The translations under genes and the position numbers were made by a program. Positions 39,214 to 47,587 of a stretch of 64,000 nucleotides of DNA are shown here, in pieces. Positions within the stretch are counted from its first letter, which is position 1. The number at the start of each line of letters is the position of its first letter. The notes beneath the pieces are model-generated. The model was given only the letters and a program-made list of their open reading frames with translations, ran no database searches and was not told the DNA's origin. The stretch comes from CBDBCU01 sp965203435 (GTDB lineage: Bacteria > Chloroflexota > Dehalococcoidia > Lucifugimonadales > UBA3495). Location: contig CBDBCU010000002.1 in NCBI GenBank assembly GCA_965203435.1, positions 620,001-684,000 on the forward strand. Reading direction: 5' to 3'.

Positions 39214-39940
39214 CCTGCGTTGCGAGGACTGCGTAGCCGGGATGCGCGCCATCCCGGAAAGCAGTATCCCCTTGATTTACGCCGACCCGCCGTACAACCT
39301 TTCCGGCAAGTCTTTTATGACGGTGCGGAACGGCCGCCCGGTGGCTTGCGACAAGGGCGATTGGGATGTCGTGGACAATCTCCACGCCTTTAACCGGCAG
39401 TGGATTGCCGAGTGTGTCCGGGTGCTGGCCGAGGACGGGACGCTCTGGATTTCCGGCACTTTGCACAATCACCCGTCGGTGGGGATGGCCCTGAAAGAAC
39501 TGGGCTTGTGGATTATCAACGATGTGGTCTGGTTCAAGCGCAATGCCACGCCCCTGCTGGCAAAAAACCGCTTTGCCCCGTCCACCGAACTGATTTGGGT
39601 GGCCGCCAAATCCAAGCGGTATTTCTTTGACTACGAGACGGCCAAGGAAATGAACGGCGGCCGGCAAATGCGGAATTTGTGGGAAATCAATGCGGAAAGG
39701 CACAAGACCCGCCATCCCGCCGAAAAGCCGGAGTCCCTGCTGTCCCGCATCATCGCCATCGGCTCCCGGCCCGGCGATGCGGTGCTGGATCCCTTTATGG
39801 GTTCGGGAACCACCGGCGTGGTCGCCCAGCGAATGGGGCGGAAGTTCATCGGTTTCGAGACTGACCCGGACTATTTCTGCATCGCCTTGCAACGCATAAA
39901 CCATTCCCCGCAGCCGCTGGCGGTCAACGGTAGGAGTTAG
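39206..39940 (+). CDS. DNA adenine methyltransferase 2 of the AlwI-like system
   Basis: A 244-residue beta-class methyltransferase and distant paralogue of the preceding gene: 'IPLIYADPPYNLSGKSFMTV' (motif IV, near residue 22) and 'DAVLDPFMGSGTTGVVAQRMGRKFIGFET' (motif I, near 190). ATG 39206 overlaps the end of the first enzyme's gene by 8 bases. It probably methylates the opposite strand of the asymmetric site. It ends 6 bases before the oppositely oriented gcvPA gene, so the restriction operon abuts the glycine cleavage operon with no room between. Confidence 0.92.
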   Translation: MIDLRCEDCVAGMRAIPESSIPLIYADPPYNLSGKSFMTVRNGRPVACDKGDWDVVDNLHAFNRQWIAECVRVLAEDGTLWISGTLHNHPSVGMALKELGLWIINDVVWFKRNATPLLAKNRFAPSTELIWVAAKSKRYFFDYETAKEMNGGRQMRNLWEINAERHKTRHPAEKPESLLSRIIAIGSRPGDAVLDPFMGSGTTGVVAQRMGRKFIGFETDPDYFCIALQRINHSPQPLAVNGRS

Positions 39941-39946
39941 TCCCCC

Positions 39947-41284
39947 CTACCCCCCTTCCCCCAGCCCCGCCACCAACCCCTCAATATCCTCTCGACTACA
40001 CATTTCCGTTACGCACAGCAGCAGGCCGTTGGGGATGGCGGCGCTGACATCATAGCCGCCCAGGATGTTGCGCCGCGCCAGCAGCTGCCGGTTGACTTCC
40101 GCCGGCGGCCGGGGGCATTGCACTACGAACTCCTGAAAGAAAGTTCCGGCTAAGGGCAGGGAATAGCCGGGCAATTCCCCAATGCGGGCGGCGGCGTAGT
40201 GGGCTTTGTGGTAGCAAAGTTCCGCAATCTGCTGCAGCCCCTGCCGGCCCAGGGCGGCCAGATAGATGGTGGCGGCCAGGGCATACAGGGCCTCGTTAGT
40301 GCAGATGTTGCTGGTGGCCCGCTCCCGGCGGATGTGCTGCTCCCGGGTTTGCAGGGTCAGCACATAGCCGGTACGCCCCTGCGTGTCCACCGTGCGTCCG
40401 GCCAGGCGGCTGGGCATCTGCCGCAAATACCGCTCCTTGGCGGCAAAAAGGCCCACATACGGCCCGCCGTAGCTGACCGGGATGCCCAGCGGCTGCCCCT
40501 CTCCGGTAACGATGTCGGCGTCATAATGGCCCGGCGGCTGGAACATTCCCATGGCCATCGGATCGGCGGACACTACCAGCAGCGCGCCTTGCCGATGGGC
40601 GGCGGCGCTCAATTGGGCCAAATCCTCGATATAGCCGTAAAAGTTGGGATATTGGACTATCAGGCCGGCGGTGTCGGCGTCCAGTTGGCTTTCCATATCC
40701 GCCGCCGGGGATACCGGGTACAGGGCAATGCCCTGAGCCTGGCAGTAGGTAGCGATGACCTGGCGATAGGCCGGGGACAGGGTGTCGGGTACGGCGGCCC
40801 GGCTGCGGCGGGTAACGCGGCACGCCATCAACACCGCCTCGGCCAGGCTGGTCGCCCCGTCATACATCCCGGCATTCGCCACTTCCATCCCGTAAAGATT
40901 GGCAATCAGGGTCTGAAACTCGTAAATGACCTGCAAAGTGCCTTGACTGACTTCCGGCTGATAGGGGGTGTAGGCGGTCAGAAACTCGCCGCGGGTCATC
41001 AGGGCCTTGACGATGGCCGGGATGAAGTGATGATAAGCCCCGGCCCCCAGGAAAGAGGGGCCGCTGCCCATAGGGCGATTCCGGCCGGCCAACGCCGCCA
41101 GTTCCCGCTGAATTTCCAGCTCGGACAAGGGCGCCGGCAAATCCAGCGGCGGATGGCGAAAGGCGGCGGGAATATCGGCAAACAGGTCGTCAATCGACGA
41201 CCGCCCGATGGCCGCCAGCAGCTCGGCCTGCTCCGCCGCGGTGTTAGGTATGTAATGGGATTGAAAGTGCGCGCTATCAGTCAA
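39947..41284 (-). CDS. gcvPA: Glycine dehydrogenase (decarboxylating) subunit 1
   Basis: A 445-residue N-terminal half of the split glycine cleavage P protein, which decarboxylates glycine and loads aminomethyl onto the H protein. 'MGSGPSFLGAGAYHHFIPAIVKALMTRGEFLTAYTPYQPEVSQGTLQVIYEFQTLIANLYGMEVANAGMYDGATSLAEAVLMA' is the highly conserved start block, and 'QTREQHIRRERATSNICTNEAL' the later one. The PLP lysine is on subunit 2, gcvPB, which should follow this gene but is not in the window: the restriction system begins right after. Four cassette genes separate it from gcvH. Confidence 0.95.
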   Translation of the reverse strand: MTDSAHFQSHYIPNTAAEQAELLAAIGRSSIDDLFADIPAAFRHPPLDLPAPLSELEIQRELAALAGRNRPMGSGPSFLGAGAYHHFIPAIVKALMTRGEFLTAYTPYQPEVSQGTLQVIYEFQTLIANLYGMEVANAGMYDGATSLAEAVLMACRVTRRSRAAVPDTLSPAYRQVIATYCQAQGIALYPVSPAADMESQLDADTAGLIVQYPNFYGYIEDLAQLSAAAHRQGALLVVSADPMAMGMFQPPGHYDADIVTGEGQPLGIPVSYGGPYVGLFAAKERYLRQMPSRLAGRTVDTQGRTGYVLTLQTREQHIRRERATSNICTNEALYALAATIYLAALGRQGLQQIAELCYHKAHYAAARIGELPGYSLPLAGTFFQEFVVQCPRPPAEVNRQLLARRNILGGYDVSAAIPNGLLLCVTEMCSREDIEGLVAGLGEGG

Positions 41285-41322
41285 AAGCCGGTTACTCCTT
41301 AAGGGTGTTTTGCCGGACGGGA

Positions 41323-41682
41323 TTACACCATCCCTTCCAGATAGGCCAATACTTTCCCGACATCCATATTTTCCGAATCTACCACCGTCTGGTCGTCCAA
41401 GTGCTGGTGGTACGGGAAAGTGCCGCCATCCGGATAATGCGGCGCATTGTCCCAGCGCGTAACCATCCCGGCATCATTAAAAACATGATAGGCGTAACGA
41501 CGATGGCCCGGCGCAAGGTGTTCCCAGTAGTCCACCAGCCAGCCGTTAGACAACTCTACCCGGATTTTCTGACGGATGCCGTCCATCCTTTCCTGGGTAG
41601 CCGCAGCGACAATGCGTACTACTATAGGCGACTGACGCAGCCGTTCAGCGTTGCGGAGCAATCTGGAGCGGTCGGATGCCAC
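41323..41682 (-). CDS. TumE-like (DUF6516) toxin
   Basis: A 119-residue protein starting at GTG 41682, which overlaps the stop codon of the preceding antitoxin frame (TAGTG). 'IRVELSNGWLVDYWEHLAPGHRRYAYHVFNDAGMVTRWDNAPHYPDGGTFPYHQH' matches the toxin family named TumE/DUF6516 ('ELSDG...DYWEH.....RRYSYH.....RWDNAPHHP...FPHHVH'). It is the only intact toxin copy; two earlier starts at 42501 and 42092 break off after about ten codons. It is transcribed in the direction of gcvPA and lies between gcvH and gcvPA. Confidence 0.68.
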   Translation of the reverse strand: MASDRSRLLRNAERLRQSPIVVRIVAAATQERMDGIRQKIRVELSNGWLVDYWEHLAPGHRRYAYHVFNDAGMVTRWDNAPHYPDGGTFPYHQHLDDQTVVDSENMDVGKVLAYLEGMV

Positions 41683-42024
41683 TAGCCCAACTCTTTCAGC
41701 AGCTTTTGCCAGGCCGCCAGAAACCGCCGCGCCGATTCCCACTCCATCCACTCATCCTCTTGCGGAATGGTAGCCGTGTCCAGCGTGGCGTCAGAGAACT
41801 TCTCCCAGCTGATATACTTTTTCTCGAAGCCCCGAATCACCTCTTGCCAAGCCGCGATCTGATGCCGGGCCAACTGCCGCACAGTGTCCCGCAGAAACTC
41901 CTCCCTCCGAGGCGTACACCCCGGCCCGGATCAGCGGCTGGGCTACCCGATCCAGTTCTTTCAGGTACTGGCGGCTGTTGTCGGTAAGCTCGGCGAACCG
42001 GACGGTTTCAACCGTTTCAACCAT
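41682..42024 (-). pseudogene. Antitoxin copy 3, one-base frameshift
   Basis: The third copy of the 113-residue antitoxin gene, directly before the toxin. It starts 'MVETVETVRFAELTDNSRQYLKELDRVAQPLIRAGVYASE', then an extra C within 41899-41906 (ACTCCTCCCTCCG instead of ACTCCTCCTCCG) shifts the frame. Downstream codons resume as 'RQLARHQIAAWQEVIRGFEKKYISWEKFSDATLDTATIPQEDEWMEWESARRFLAAWQKLLKELG', openable from a GTG. If the frameshift is real, the two intact copies upstream must supply antitoxin. Confidence 0.7.
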
Positions 42025-42091
42025 AGTTGCCCCCTGGCTAACGCTAGTGTTGCTCCTGAATGGCGGAGCAGTCTGGCGCGGTCGGACGCCA

Positions 42092-42433
42092 CTAGCCCAA
42101 CTCTTTCAGCAGCTTTTGCCAGGCCGCCAGAAACCGCCGCGCCGATTCCCACTCCATCCACGCGTCCTCCTGCTCCGGAGTAGCGACCTTCAGGAGCGCA
42201 TCGGAGAACTTCTCCCAGCTGATATACTGCTTCTCGAAGCCCTGAATAATCTGCTGGCACTCCTCGATTTGCCGCCGGGCCATATACCGCACATTGTCCC
42301 GCAGAAACTCCTCCGTCGAGGCGTACACGCCCTCCCGGATTAAGGATTGGGCCAACCGATCCAGTTCTTTCAGATACTGGCGACTGTTGTCGGTAAGCTC
42401 GGCGAACCGGACGGTTTCAATCGTTTCAACCAT
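42092..42433 (-). CDS. Antitoxin copy 2 (tandem duplicate)
   Basis: A 113-residue protein 'MVETIETVRFAELTDNSRQYLKELDRLAQSLIREGVYASTEEFLRDNVRYMARRQIEECQQIIQGFEKQYISWEKFSDALL'. It matches copies 1 and 3 at both ends but diverges in the middle (residues about 29-80), as if by recombination or selection. It is followed by the first codons of a toxin ('VASDRARLLRHSG') that stop in the next repeat unit. The family is not one I can name; context makes it an antitoxin. Start-to-start distance to both neighbours is exactly 409 bases. Confidence 0.75.
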   Translation of the reverse strand: MVETIETVRFAELTDNSRQYLKELDRLAQSLIREGVYASTEEFLRDNVRYMARRQIEECQQIIQGFEKQYISWEKFSDALLKVATPEQEDAWMEWESARRFLAAWQKLLKELG

Positions 42434-42500
42434 AGTTGCCCCCTGGCTAACGCTAGTGTTGCCCCTGAATGGCGGATCAGTCTGGTGCGGTCGGACACCA

Positions 42501-42842
42501 CTAGCCCAGCTCTGTCAATGCTTTTTGCCAAGCCGCCAGCATCCGCCGCGCCGATTCCCACTCCATCCACTCATCCTCCTGCGGGATGGTGGCCGTGTCC
42601 AGCGTGGCGTCAGAGAACTTCTCCCAGCTGATATACTTTTTCTCGAAGCCCAGGATCACCTCTTGCCAAGCCGCGATCTGATGCCGGGCCAACTGCCGCA
42701 CCGTGTCCCGCAGAAACTCCTCCTCCGAGGCATACACTCCGGCCCGGATCAGCGGCTGGGCTACCCGATCCAGTTCCTTCAGGCACTGGCGGCTGTTGTC
42801 GGTAAGCTCGGCGAACCGGACGGTTTCAACCGTTTCAACCAT
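42501..42842 (-). CDS. Antitoxin copy 1 (tandem duplicate, next to gcvH)
   Basis: A 113-residue protein almost identical at both ends to copy 2 and close to copy 3: 'MVETVETVRFAELTDNSRQCLKELDRVAQPLIRAGVYASEEEFLRDTVRQLARHQIAAWQEVILGFEKKYISWEKFSDATLDTATIPQEDEWMEWESARRMLAAWQKALTELG'. The ribosome site is 'AAGGGGGCAACT'. The start is 20 bases after the gcvH stop codon. A truncated toxin start ('VVSDRTRLIRHSG') follows the stop codon. It is probably translated from the gcv transcript. Confidence 0.77.
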   Translation of the reverse strand: MVETVETVRFAELTDNSRQCLKELDRVAQPLIRAGVYASEEEFLRDTVRQLARHQIAAWQEVILGFEKKYISWEKFSDATLDTATIPQEDEWMEWESARRMLAAWQKALTELG

Positions 42843-42861
42843 AGTTGCCCCCTTGCTAACG

Positions 42862-43257
42862 CTAATGCGGCCCCTGAATATAGGCGTCATATTCCGCCGC
42901 CGTCAGCAGCCCGTCCAACTCGGCCAAGTCGGGCATAGCCACCCGGATAATCCAGCCGGCGCCAAAGGGATCCTCGTTGACCAATTCCGGGTGGGCGTCC
43001 AGTTCCGGGTTGACCGCCACCACTTCCCCGGTAACCGGGGAAAAGAGGTCGGAGACGGCCTTTACCGATTCCACTTCGCCCATCTTTTCCATATAGGCCA
43101 CGGCGGCGCCCACGGCCGGCAGGTCAAAATAGACAATATCGCCCAATTCGTCCTGGGCGTAGTCGGTGATGCCCACCAGCACGGTTTTGGCGGCGGCATC
43201 CTCTACCTGCGCCCATTCGTGTTCGCGGGTATATTTGCGGTCCTCGGGGCTGCTCAC
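42862..43257 (-). CDS. gcvH: Glycine cleavage system H protein
   Basis: A 131-residue lipoyl carrier that shuttles the aminomethyl group between P, T and L proteins. The lipoyl lysine is in 'GEVESVKAVSDLFSPVTGEVVAVN' (near residue 64). 'YTREHEWAQVEDA', 'VGITDYAQDELGDIVYFDLPAVG' and 'WIIRVAMPDLAELDGLLTAAEYDAYI' are the conserved flanks. The last codons (YIQGPH) overlap the left border of the tandem repeat, and part of them is copied in every repeat unit. It is 30 bases downstream of gcvT. Confidence 0.95.
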   Translation of the reverse strand: MSSPEDRKYTREHEWAQVEDAAAKTVLVGITDYAQDELGDIVYFDLPAVGAAVAYMEKMGEVESVKAVSDLFSPVTGEVVAVNPELDAHPELVNEDPFGAGWIIRVAMPDLAELDGLLTAAEYDAYIQGPH

Positions 43258-43287
43258 GGGGTCGGGCCTCCTGCTTGCGGATTGGGG

Positions 43288-44403
43288 TTAAGGGCGGTTT
43301 CGGGTGTAAAAGGGCAACGGGGTTACTTCCGCCGCCACCCGGCGGCCGCGCAGATCCACTTCCAGGGCCGTGCCGGGGGCGGCGCATTCCGGCCAAATAT
43401 AGCCCATAGCAAGGCTGCGGTCAAGGGTGGGCGAGTAACTGCCGCTGGTGATGCGGCCTACTTCCTGCCCTTCCCGCCAGACCGCATAGCCAGCCCGGGG
43501 GGCGCTGCGGCCGGGCAGTTGCAAGCCGGCCAGTTGGCGGTCAACGCCCTGTTCCCGCTGCCGCTGCAAGACCGGCCGGCCGATATAATCGCCCTCGGCG
43601 CGGACAAAGCGCGTCAAGCCGGCTTCGATGGGCGTAGTTTCCGGGTCGATTTCGTGGCCGTGCAGCGGCAGGCCGGCCTCCAGGCGCAACACATCCCGCG
43701 CCCCCAGGCCGCAGGGCAAAGCCCCGGCCGCCAACAGCGCCCTAAAGACCGCCGGGCCGGCGGCGGCGTCTGTCAGCAGCTCAAACCCATCCTCGCCGGT
43801 GTAGCCGGTGCGCCCGATAAAGACCGCCGCCGGGCCATCGCCAGCGGTCAATATACCCTCGGCCCAGGCGAAGGGGCGGATAGTTGACGGCGACGAGCCG
43901 TCGGTCAAGGCACACAGTCCATCCAGCAGGGCCGGGGATTGCGGCCCTTGCAAGGCGATCAGGGCGGTCTCGAAAGTGCTATCCTGCAACGCCACGCCGC
44001 CGGCAAACTCGGCGGCGATCCATTGCTGAAACCAGGCCACTACCGCCGGGCGATTGCCGGCATTGGGAATCAGCAGAAAGCGGTCGGCGGCCAAGCGATA
44101 AAAGATGGTGTCGTCGATGACGCCGCCCTTTTCGTTGCAAATCAGGCAGTAGCGGGCGCGGCCAATCCGCAAAGTGGACGCCGCGCCGGTCAGCATCCGA
44201 TCCAGAAAGGCGGCGGCTTGCGGGCCGGCAATGTAAAGCCGTCCCATGTGGGAAACATCAAAGAGGCCGGCGGCCATCCGCACCGCCTTGACTTCGTTGA
44301 GAATGCCGGAATACTGCACCGGCATAGCCCAACCGCCAAAAGGCACCAGCCGTGCCCCCAATTCTTGATGGGTCGGGTAAAGGGAAGTTTGCAAATTGTC
44401 CAT
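43288..44403 (-). CDS. gcvT: Glycine cleavage T protein (aminomethyltransferase)
   Basis: A 371-residue aminomethyltransferase that passes the methylene group from the H protein to tetrahydrofolate, releasing ammonia. 'PFGGWAMPVQYSGILNEVKAVRMAAGLFDVSHMGRLYIAGPQA' starts at residue 21. 'RYCLICNEKGGVIDDTIFYRLAADRFLLIPNAGN', 'GRTGYTGEDGFELL' and 'RDVLRLEAGLPLHGHEIDPETTPIEAGLTRFV' are hallmark blocks, including the catalytic Asp. Start ATG 44403 is chosen over an upstream codon. It is first in the order gcvT-gcvH-(antitoxins, toxin)-gcvPA. I see no glycine riboswitch in the 70 bases upstream. Confidence 0.95.
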   Translation of the reverse strand: MDNLQTSLYPTHQELGARLVPFGGWAMPVQYSGILNEVKAVRMAAGLFDVSHMGRLYIAGPQAAAFLDRMLTGAASTLRIGRARYCLICNEKGGVIDDTIFYRLAADRFLLIPNAGNRPAVVAWFQQWIAAEFAGGVALQDSTFETALIALQGPQSPALLDGLCALTDGSSPSTIRPFAWAEGILTAGDGPAAVFIGRTGYTGEDGFELLTDAAAGPAVFRALLAAGALPCGLGARDVLRLEAGLPLHGHEIDPETTPIEAGLTRFVRAEGDYIGRPVLQRQREQGVDRQLAGLQLPGRSAPRAGYAVWREGQEVGRITSGSYSPTLDRSLAMGYIWPECAAPGTALEVDLRGRRVAAEVTPLPFYTRNRP

Positions 44404-44473
44404 AGGGCCATTATAAACCAAAGGGCGGGATATGCCAAGCCCTTGCTACCGTCCTTCCCGCGTAATGGGGAAA

Positions 44474-44600
44474 CGGATTCAAACATGGATATACAGGATT
44501 AACCGGATTCTATATCTGCCAAGAACGGTTATTGACTGCCAGTACCGTTCTAATCAGATAAAAGAATCCTGTCTATCCTGTCTATCCATGTTTGAATCCG
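44474..44600. repeat. Family-3 hairpin repeat, copy 2
   Basis: CGGATTCAAACATGGATATA + CAGGATTAA at the left, and its inverse TTAGAATCCTGTCTATCCTGTCTATCCATGTTTGAATCCG-type at the right (44555-44600, given in part). It fills the space between the gcv operon and the nuclease-methyltransferase gene. The first copy is at 20738. Confidence 0.85.
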
Positions 44601-44608
44601 CCGGGGGA

Positions 44609-47431
44609 TTAGCGCAGCCCGCCCACCAACGCATCCCCGGTAAAGGTTTTGCCGGTGATGGCCGGCTCGCTGGCCAGGGCAATGCGGGCCTGCTCCATTG
44701 CCGCCGCCGGGATCCGCAGGGCGGCGGCGACGGCCGCGTCCAGCTCTTTGCGGGTAGCGCAGGTCAGCATATAGCGCAGTTCCTGAAACTCCCGGCCGCA
44801 GAGTTTGTCGTAGGCCGCCGCCAAAGCCCGAACCTGCCGGGGCGGCAACTTATCCCAATCGGGGCCAGGCAATTGATACCAGTCGCTGAGCGACCAGTTG
44901 GGATAAATGATTTTCTTGTTGGAAGTTACCCCCAGCATTGCCGTTATCCCGGCCGTGCTGTTCAGATAGGCTACAACGGCTTTCTCCACCGCCGCCGGAT
45001 CGCGTTTTTCCGTTGCCGGGTGGTACGGCACAAAAGCCGACCCCACGGTGGGCTGGTCGGTAAGAACCGCCGTCACCCGGGTGTTGGGAACGCTCAGCCG
45101 TTCCGGCACCATCACCCGGCTCCGCTGCGCCCAGTACGAATCGGCCAGGGCCGCCTTGCCCCCTTTGGCCTTGATATACACATCCGGAGTGGACGCCATC
45201 GTCCGTTGGATCTCGGTTTTGTGATACCACAGGGCGCGTTGCGGCGTGCTGCGGTCAGACTGGTCAAAGGAAGTGCGGACGCCGCCTCCGGAAGGGCCTA
45301 CCGTACAAATCCCTTTCCCGCTGCGGGCCGGGAAATACTTGCCGGAATGGATATTCTGATACAGTTCGACCAGCTCATCCCGCACAAATTGCGTGGGAAA
45401 CCAGTTCCCCTCAGCCATCCGCGCCTGCGGCCAGTGGGTAATGTTGTAATCCGGAGAGGTATCGCCGCGCAGGATGGCCTCGCCCATAGCCTTGGCCTGT
45501 ACCGGCGTCGGGGGCTTACGCAGGATTTTGACAAAAGCGGTGGTGGCATCCTCGCGGGATTCGCCCTTTTGCCAATGGCGGGCCACGACCAGCATTTCCC
45601 CGATGTCCGTGTTTTCGGAGAAAGCCATGCCCTGGGGGTCTTTCAGGGCAACGACATATTCCACGTGCATTTGCTCCCCAAGATGCTGGCGGGCCGCCAG
45701 CCCCGATTCGTTTTGCGCCCCCACCAGGGGCAGAATCGTGGCTACCCGTCCCCCTTTTTCCCTGGTGCCAATCATACCCAGTTGGATAAACCCGCCGGCG
45801 GCGTTGGAACGATGCGCCAAGGTGTCTTTCAGGAGCTGGGCCTCCCGATTCTTTATGGACTTTTCCTCCTCGGGATTGAACTGGTCGAAGCGCAAATCGC
45901 CCCGGGTAAAGGGCGGGTTCATAATGAACAAATCGGCCGGGGCCAGGCGCGGGGCCTTTTCCAATTGCGTCTCAATCTGCTCGCTGGCCTTATACTCCGG
46001 CCACTTGACCAGCATCGGCTTGCTTTCCAGCCACTCCAAACTGCCCACCTGGGCCGGCAAAACCGGCTTGCCCTCCGTCAGCAGCGGCGGCCCCAGCCGC
46101 GTCCGGTGGACATTCATATTGCTGAACTGAGTGGTGGGCGACATCAAGCCCAAAGTGGTCGCCGCCATGTGGGTGGCCGTCAGGTTGATGTCGTACAGAT
46201 GCAACACCTTTTCCACCAGAATGGCCGACAGCTGCTCCGGGTCGACCCCGGCGGCCAATTCCCGAATCCGGGTGGCGGCGGCGATGGGCAAAGTGCCGGT
46301 GCCGCAAGCCGGATCGGTAACATTTACCCCGGCGATGGCCGCCAAGTCCTGCCAATCCCGATCCTCCGGCCGGATTGCCAGAGTAGCCAACAGAGTGGCC
46401 CCGGCGGTGCCGGTGTAAAAGGAGCCGTCATAGGGAGCGGTGTCCAATACCCGATGAAAGATGCGCCCCATCACATCCTGGCGGCCGCCGGCCAAATCGC
46501 TCGCCAAGTTGCCGGCGGCGTCGGCAATCAGCCGCAACCCGTCCCGCCAGTTCCTATCATCAGCCGGGGCTTTCAGGCCGGCAATGGCGGTTTGGAATAC
46601 CGGCTTGTAATCCAGAGCCAGGATAATATCCCAGGCCCGGGTCAAGGCGGCAACGATGTCGGCGGCGTCTTTGCAGTGGCTCAGCGGCGCCGGCGGCCAC
46701 GGCCCGGCATAGGGCGTCGGCACCGGCTCCCGGGCGTCATAAACCGGCTTATCCTCCGGTTTCAGATAGGAATCCAGCCGGGCGTGAAACATCATGGCAC
46801 TGGCGATGACCAAGCAGCCGCGAATGGCGGCGGTGTCGTACTTGGCCTTTTCCCAATGGGCTAGCCGCGGGGCGTACTCCGCGGCTTTGAGACTGCCCCT
46901 TTTGGGCTGCGGCGTTGGCGGCAAATCCAGGGCTTGGGCCAGACTTTCCTTTTGCGCCGGGGACAGATTAGCCAGGACCTTGTCCAGCTCGCCGCGCAGT
47001 TCGTTGGCGGCGATGTCGGCATTGCCCATTTGAGCCGGAGCCATTTTGAGGGCATTGCCCAATTCCCGGGGCGTGCCGGCCAGCCAGGACGGGTTCTGCT
47101 GGTCGGTGTCCAGGAAGGCGTAGAGCAGGGTGGATTCCAGAAAGGTCGGTTGGTCGGAGACGCCGAGGGGATAGCAGACCGCTACCGCCGCGGTGCAATG
47201 GCCGTTTTTCAGCCGCTTGCGGCAGTCGGCTAGGGCATCCTCCCGGTCTTGGCTTTCCTGCCCGTGCTTGGCCTCAATGATGACGGGCTGATTGCGGACT
47301 TTGACCAGGGCGTCGGCCCAGCCCTTGCCTTTGCCGCGCAACCGCACCTGGGTATCGGCATCCAGACCCTGGAGTTTCAGCTCCTGGATCAGAAAAACGG
47401 TCAGGGTGTCCTCTTTCTTGCCTTTAGGCAT
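44609..47431 (-). CDS. Single-chain restriction-modification protein (type IIG-like nuclease-methyltransferase)
   Basis: A 940-residue protein. Its N-terminus (residues 15-75: 'WADALVKVRNQPVIIEAKHGQES') has the D-x(n)-E-x-K core of a PD-(D/E)xK nuclease. The central methyltransferase has motif I 'VNVTDPACGTGTLPIAAATRI' near 375 and motif IV 'LFIMNPPFTRGDLRFDQF' near 510; this is a gamma-class N6-adenine type. The C-terminal third (650-940) should hold the target recognition region. One-chain enzymes of this design cut and methylate with the same recognition module. No specificity gene is needed. Start ATG 47431 has 'AAAGGAAAGG' upstream. BREX PglX is a less likely alternative because no other brx gene is near. 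Confidence 0.82.
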   Translation of the reverse strand: MPKGKKEDTLTVFLIQELKLQGLDADTQVRLRGKGKGWADALVKVRNQPVIIEAKHGQESQDREDALADCRKRLKNGHCTAAVAVCYPLGVSDQPTFLESTLLYAFLDTDQQNPSWLAGTPRELGNALKMAPAQMGNADIAANELRGELDKVLANLSPAQKESLAQALDLPPTPQPKRGSLKAAEYAPRLAHWEKAKYDTAAIRGCLVIASAMMFHARLDSYLKPEDKPVYDAREPVPTPYAGPWPPAPLSHCKDAADIVAALTRAWDIILALDYKPVFQTAIAGLKAPADDRNWRDGLRLIADAAGNLASDLAGGRQDVMGRIFHRVLDTAPYDGSFYTGTAGATLLATLAIRPEDRDWQDLAAIAGVNVTDPACGTGTLPIAAATRIRELAAGVDPEQLSAILVEKVLHLYDINLTATHMAATTLGLMSPTTQFSNMNVHRTRLGPPLLTEGKPVLPAQVGSLEWLESKPMLVKWPEYKASEQIETQLEKAPRLAPADLFIMNPPFTRGDLRFDQFNPEEEKSIKNREAQLLKDTLAHRSNAAGGFIQLGMIGTREKGGRVATILPLVGAQNESGLAARQHLGEQMHVEYVVALKDPQGMAFSENTDIGEMLVVARHWQKGESREDATTAFVKILRKPPTPVQAKAMGEAILRGDTSPDYNITHWPQARMAEGNWFPTQFVRDELVELYQNIHSGKYFPARSGKGICTVGPSGGGVRTSFDQSDRSTPQRALWYHKTEIQRTMASTPDVYIKAKGGKAALADSYWAQRSRVMVPERLSVPNTRVTAVLTDQPTVGSAFVPYHPATEKRDPAAVEKAVVAYLNSTAGITAMLGVTSNKKIIYPNWSLSDWYQLPGPDWDKLPPRQVRALAAAYDKLCGREFQELRYMLTCATRKELDAAVAAALRIPAAAMEQARIALASEPAITGKTFTGDALVGGLR

Positions 47432-47587
47432 TAGCTGCCTTTCCTTTCCAGCGCCGTCTATCCCTTTTGACCGCCGGGCCGGAGTTACGCTTTCCCGCAT
47501 TGTAAGGCAATTCTGCCGCCGCTGTAAATAACCGCAGCGTCAGCAATTGCTCAATCCGTCTTAATGCTTAGTCCGCCAACCCCGGCC

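Larger units (their letters stand above)
41682..42862 (-). repeat. Three-copy tandem repeat (409-bp period) carrying antitoxin genes
   Basis: Start codons of the three antitoxin copies lie at 42842, 42433 and 42024, exactly 409 bases apart. Each unit begins with a sequence related to the last codons of gcvH ('ATTCAGGGGC'), the leader 'CGTTAGC(C/A)AGGGGGCAACT', the antitoxin gene, and the first ten codons of the toxin. The presence of a gcvH-derived piece in every unit shows that the array grew in place. Confidence 0.85.

Noticed and set aside
44404..44473. Glycine riboswitch upstream of gcvT
   Set aside because: The 70-base leader has no tandem glycine aptamer pattern, and a repeat follows immediately.
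44432..46864. Very long open frame on the plus strand opposite the nuclease-methyltransferase gene
   Set aside because: It is antisense to a protein with clear methyltransferase motifs; high-GC codon bias keeps such shadow frames open. Its composition (Gly, Arg, Gln rich) shows no domain.
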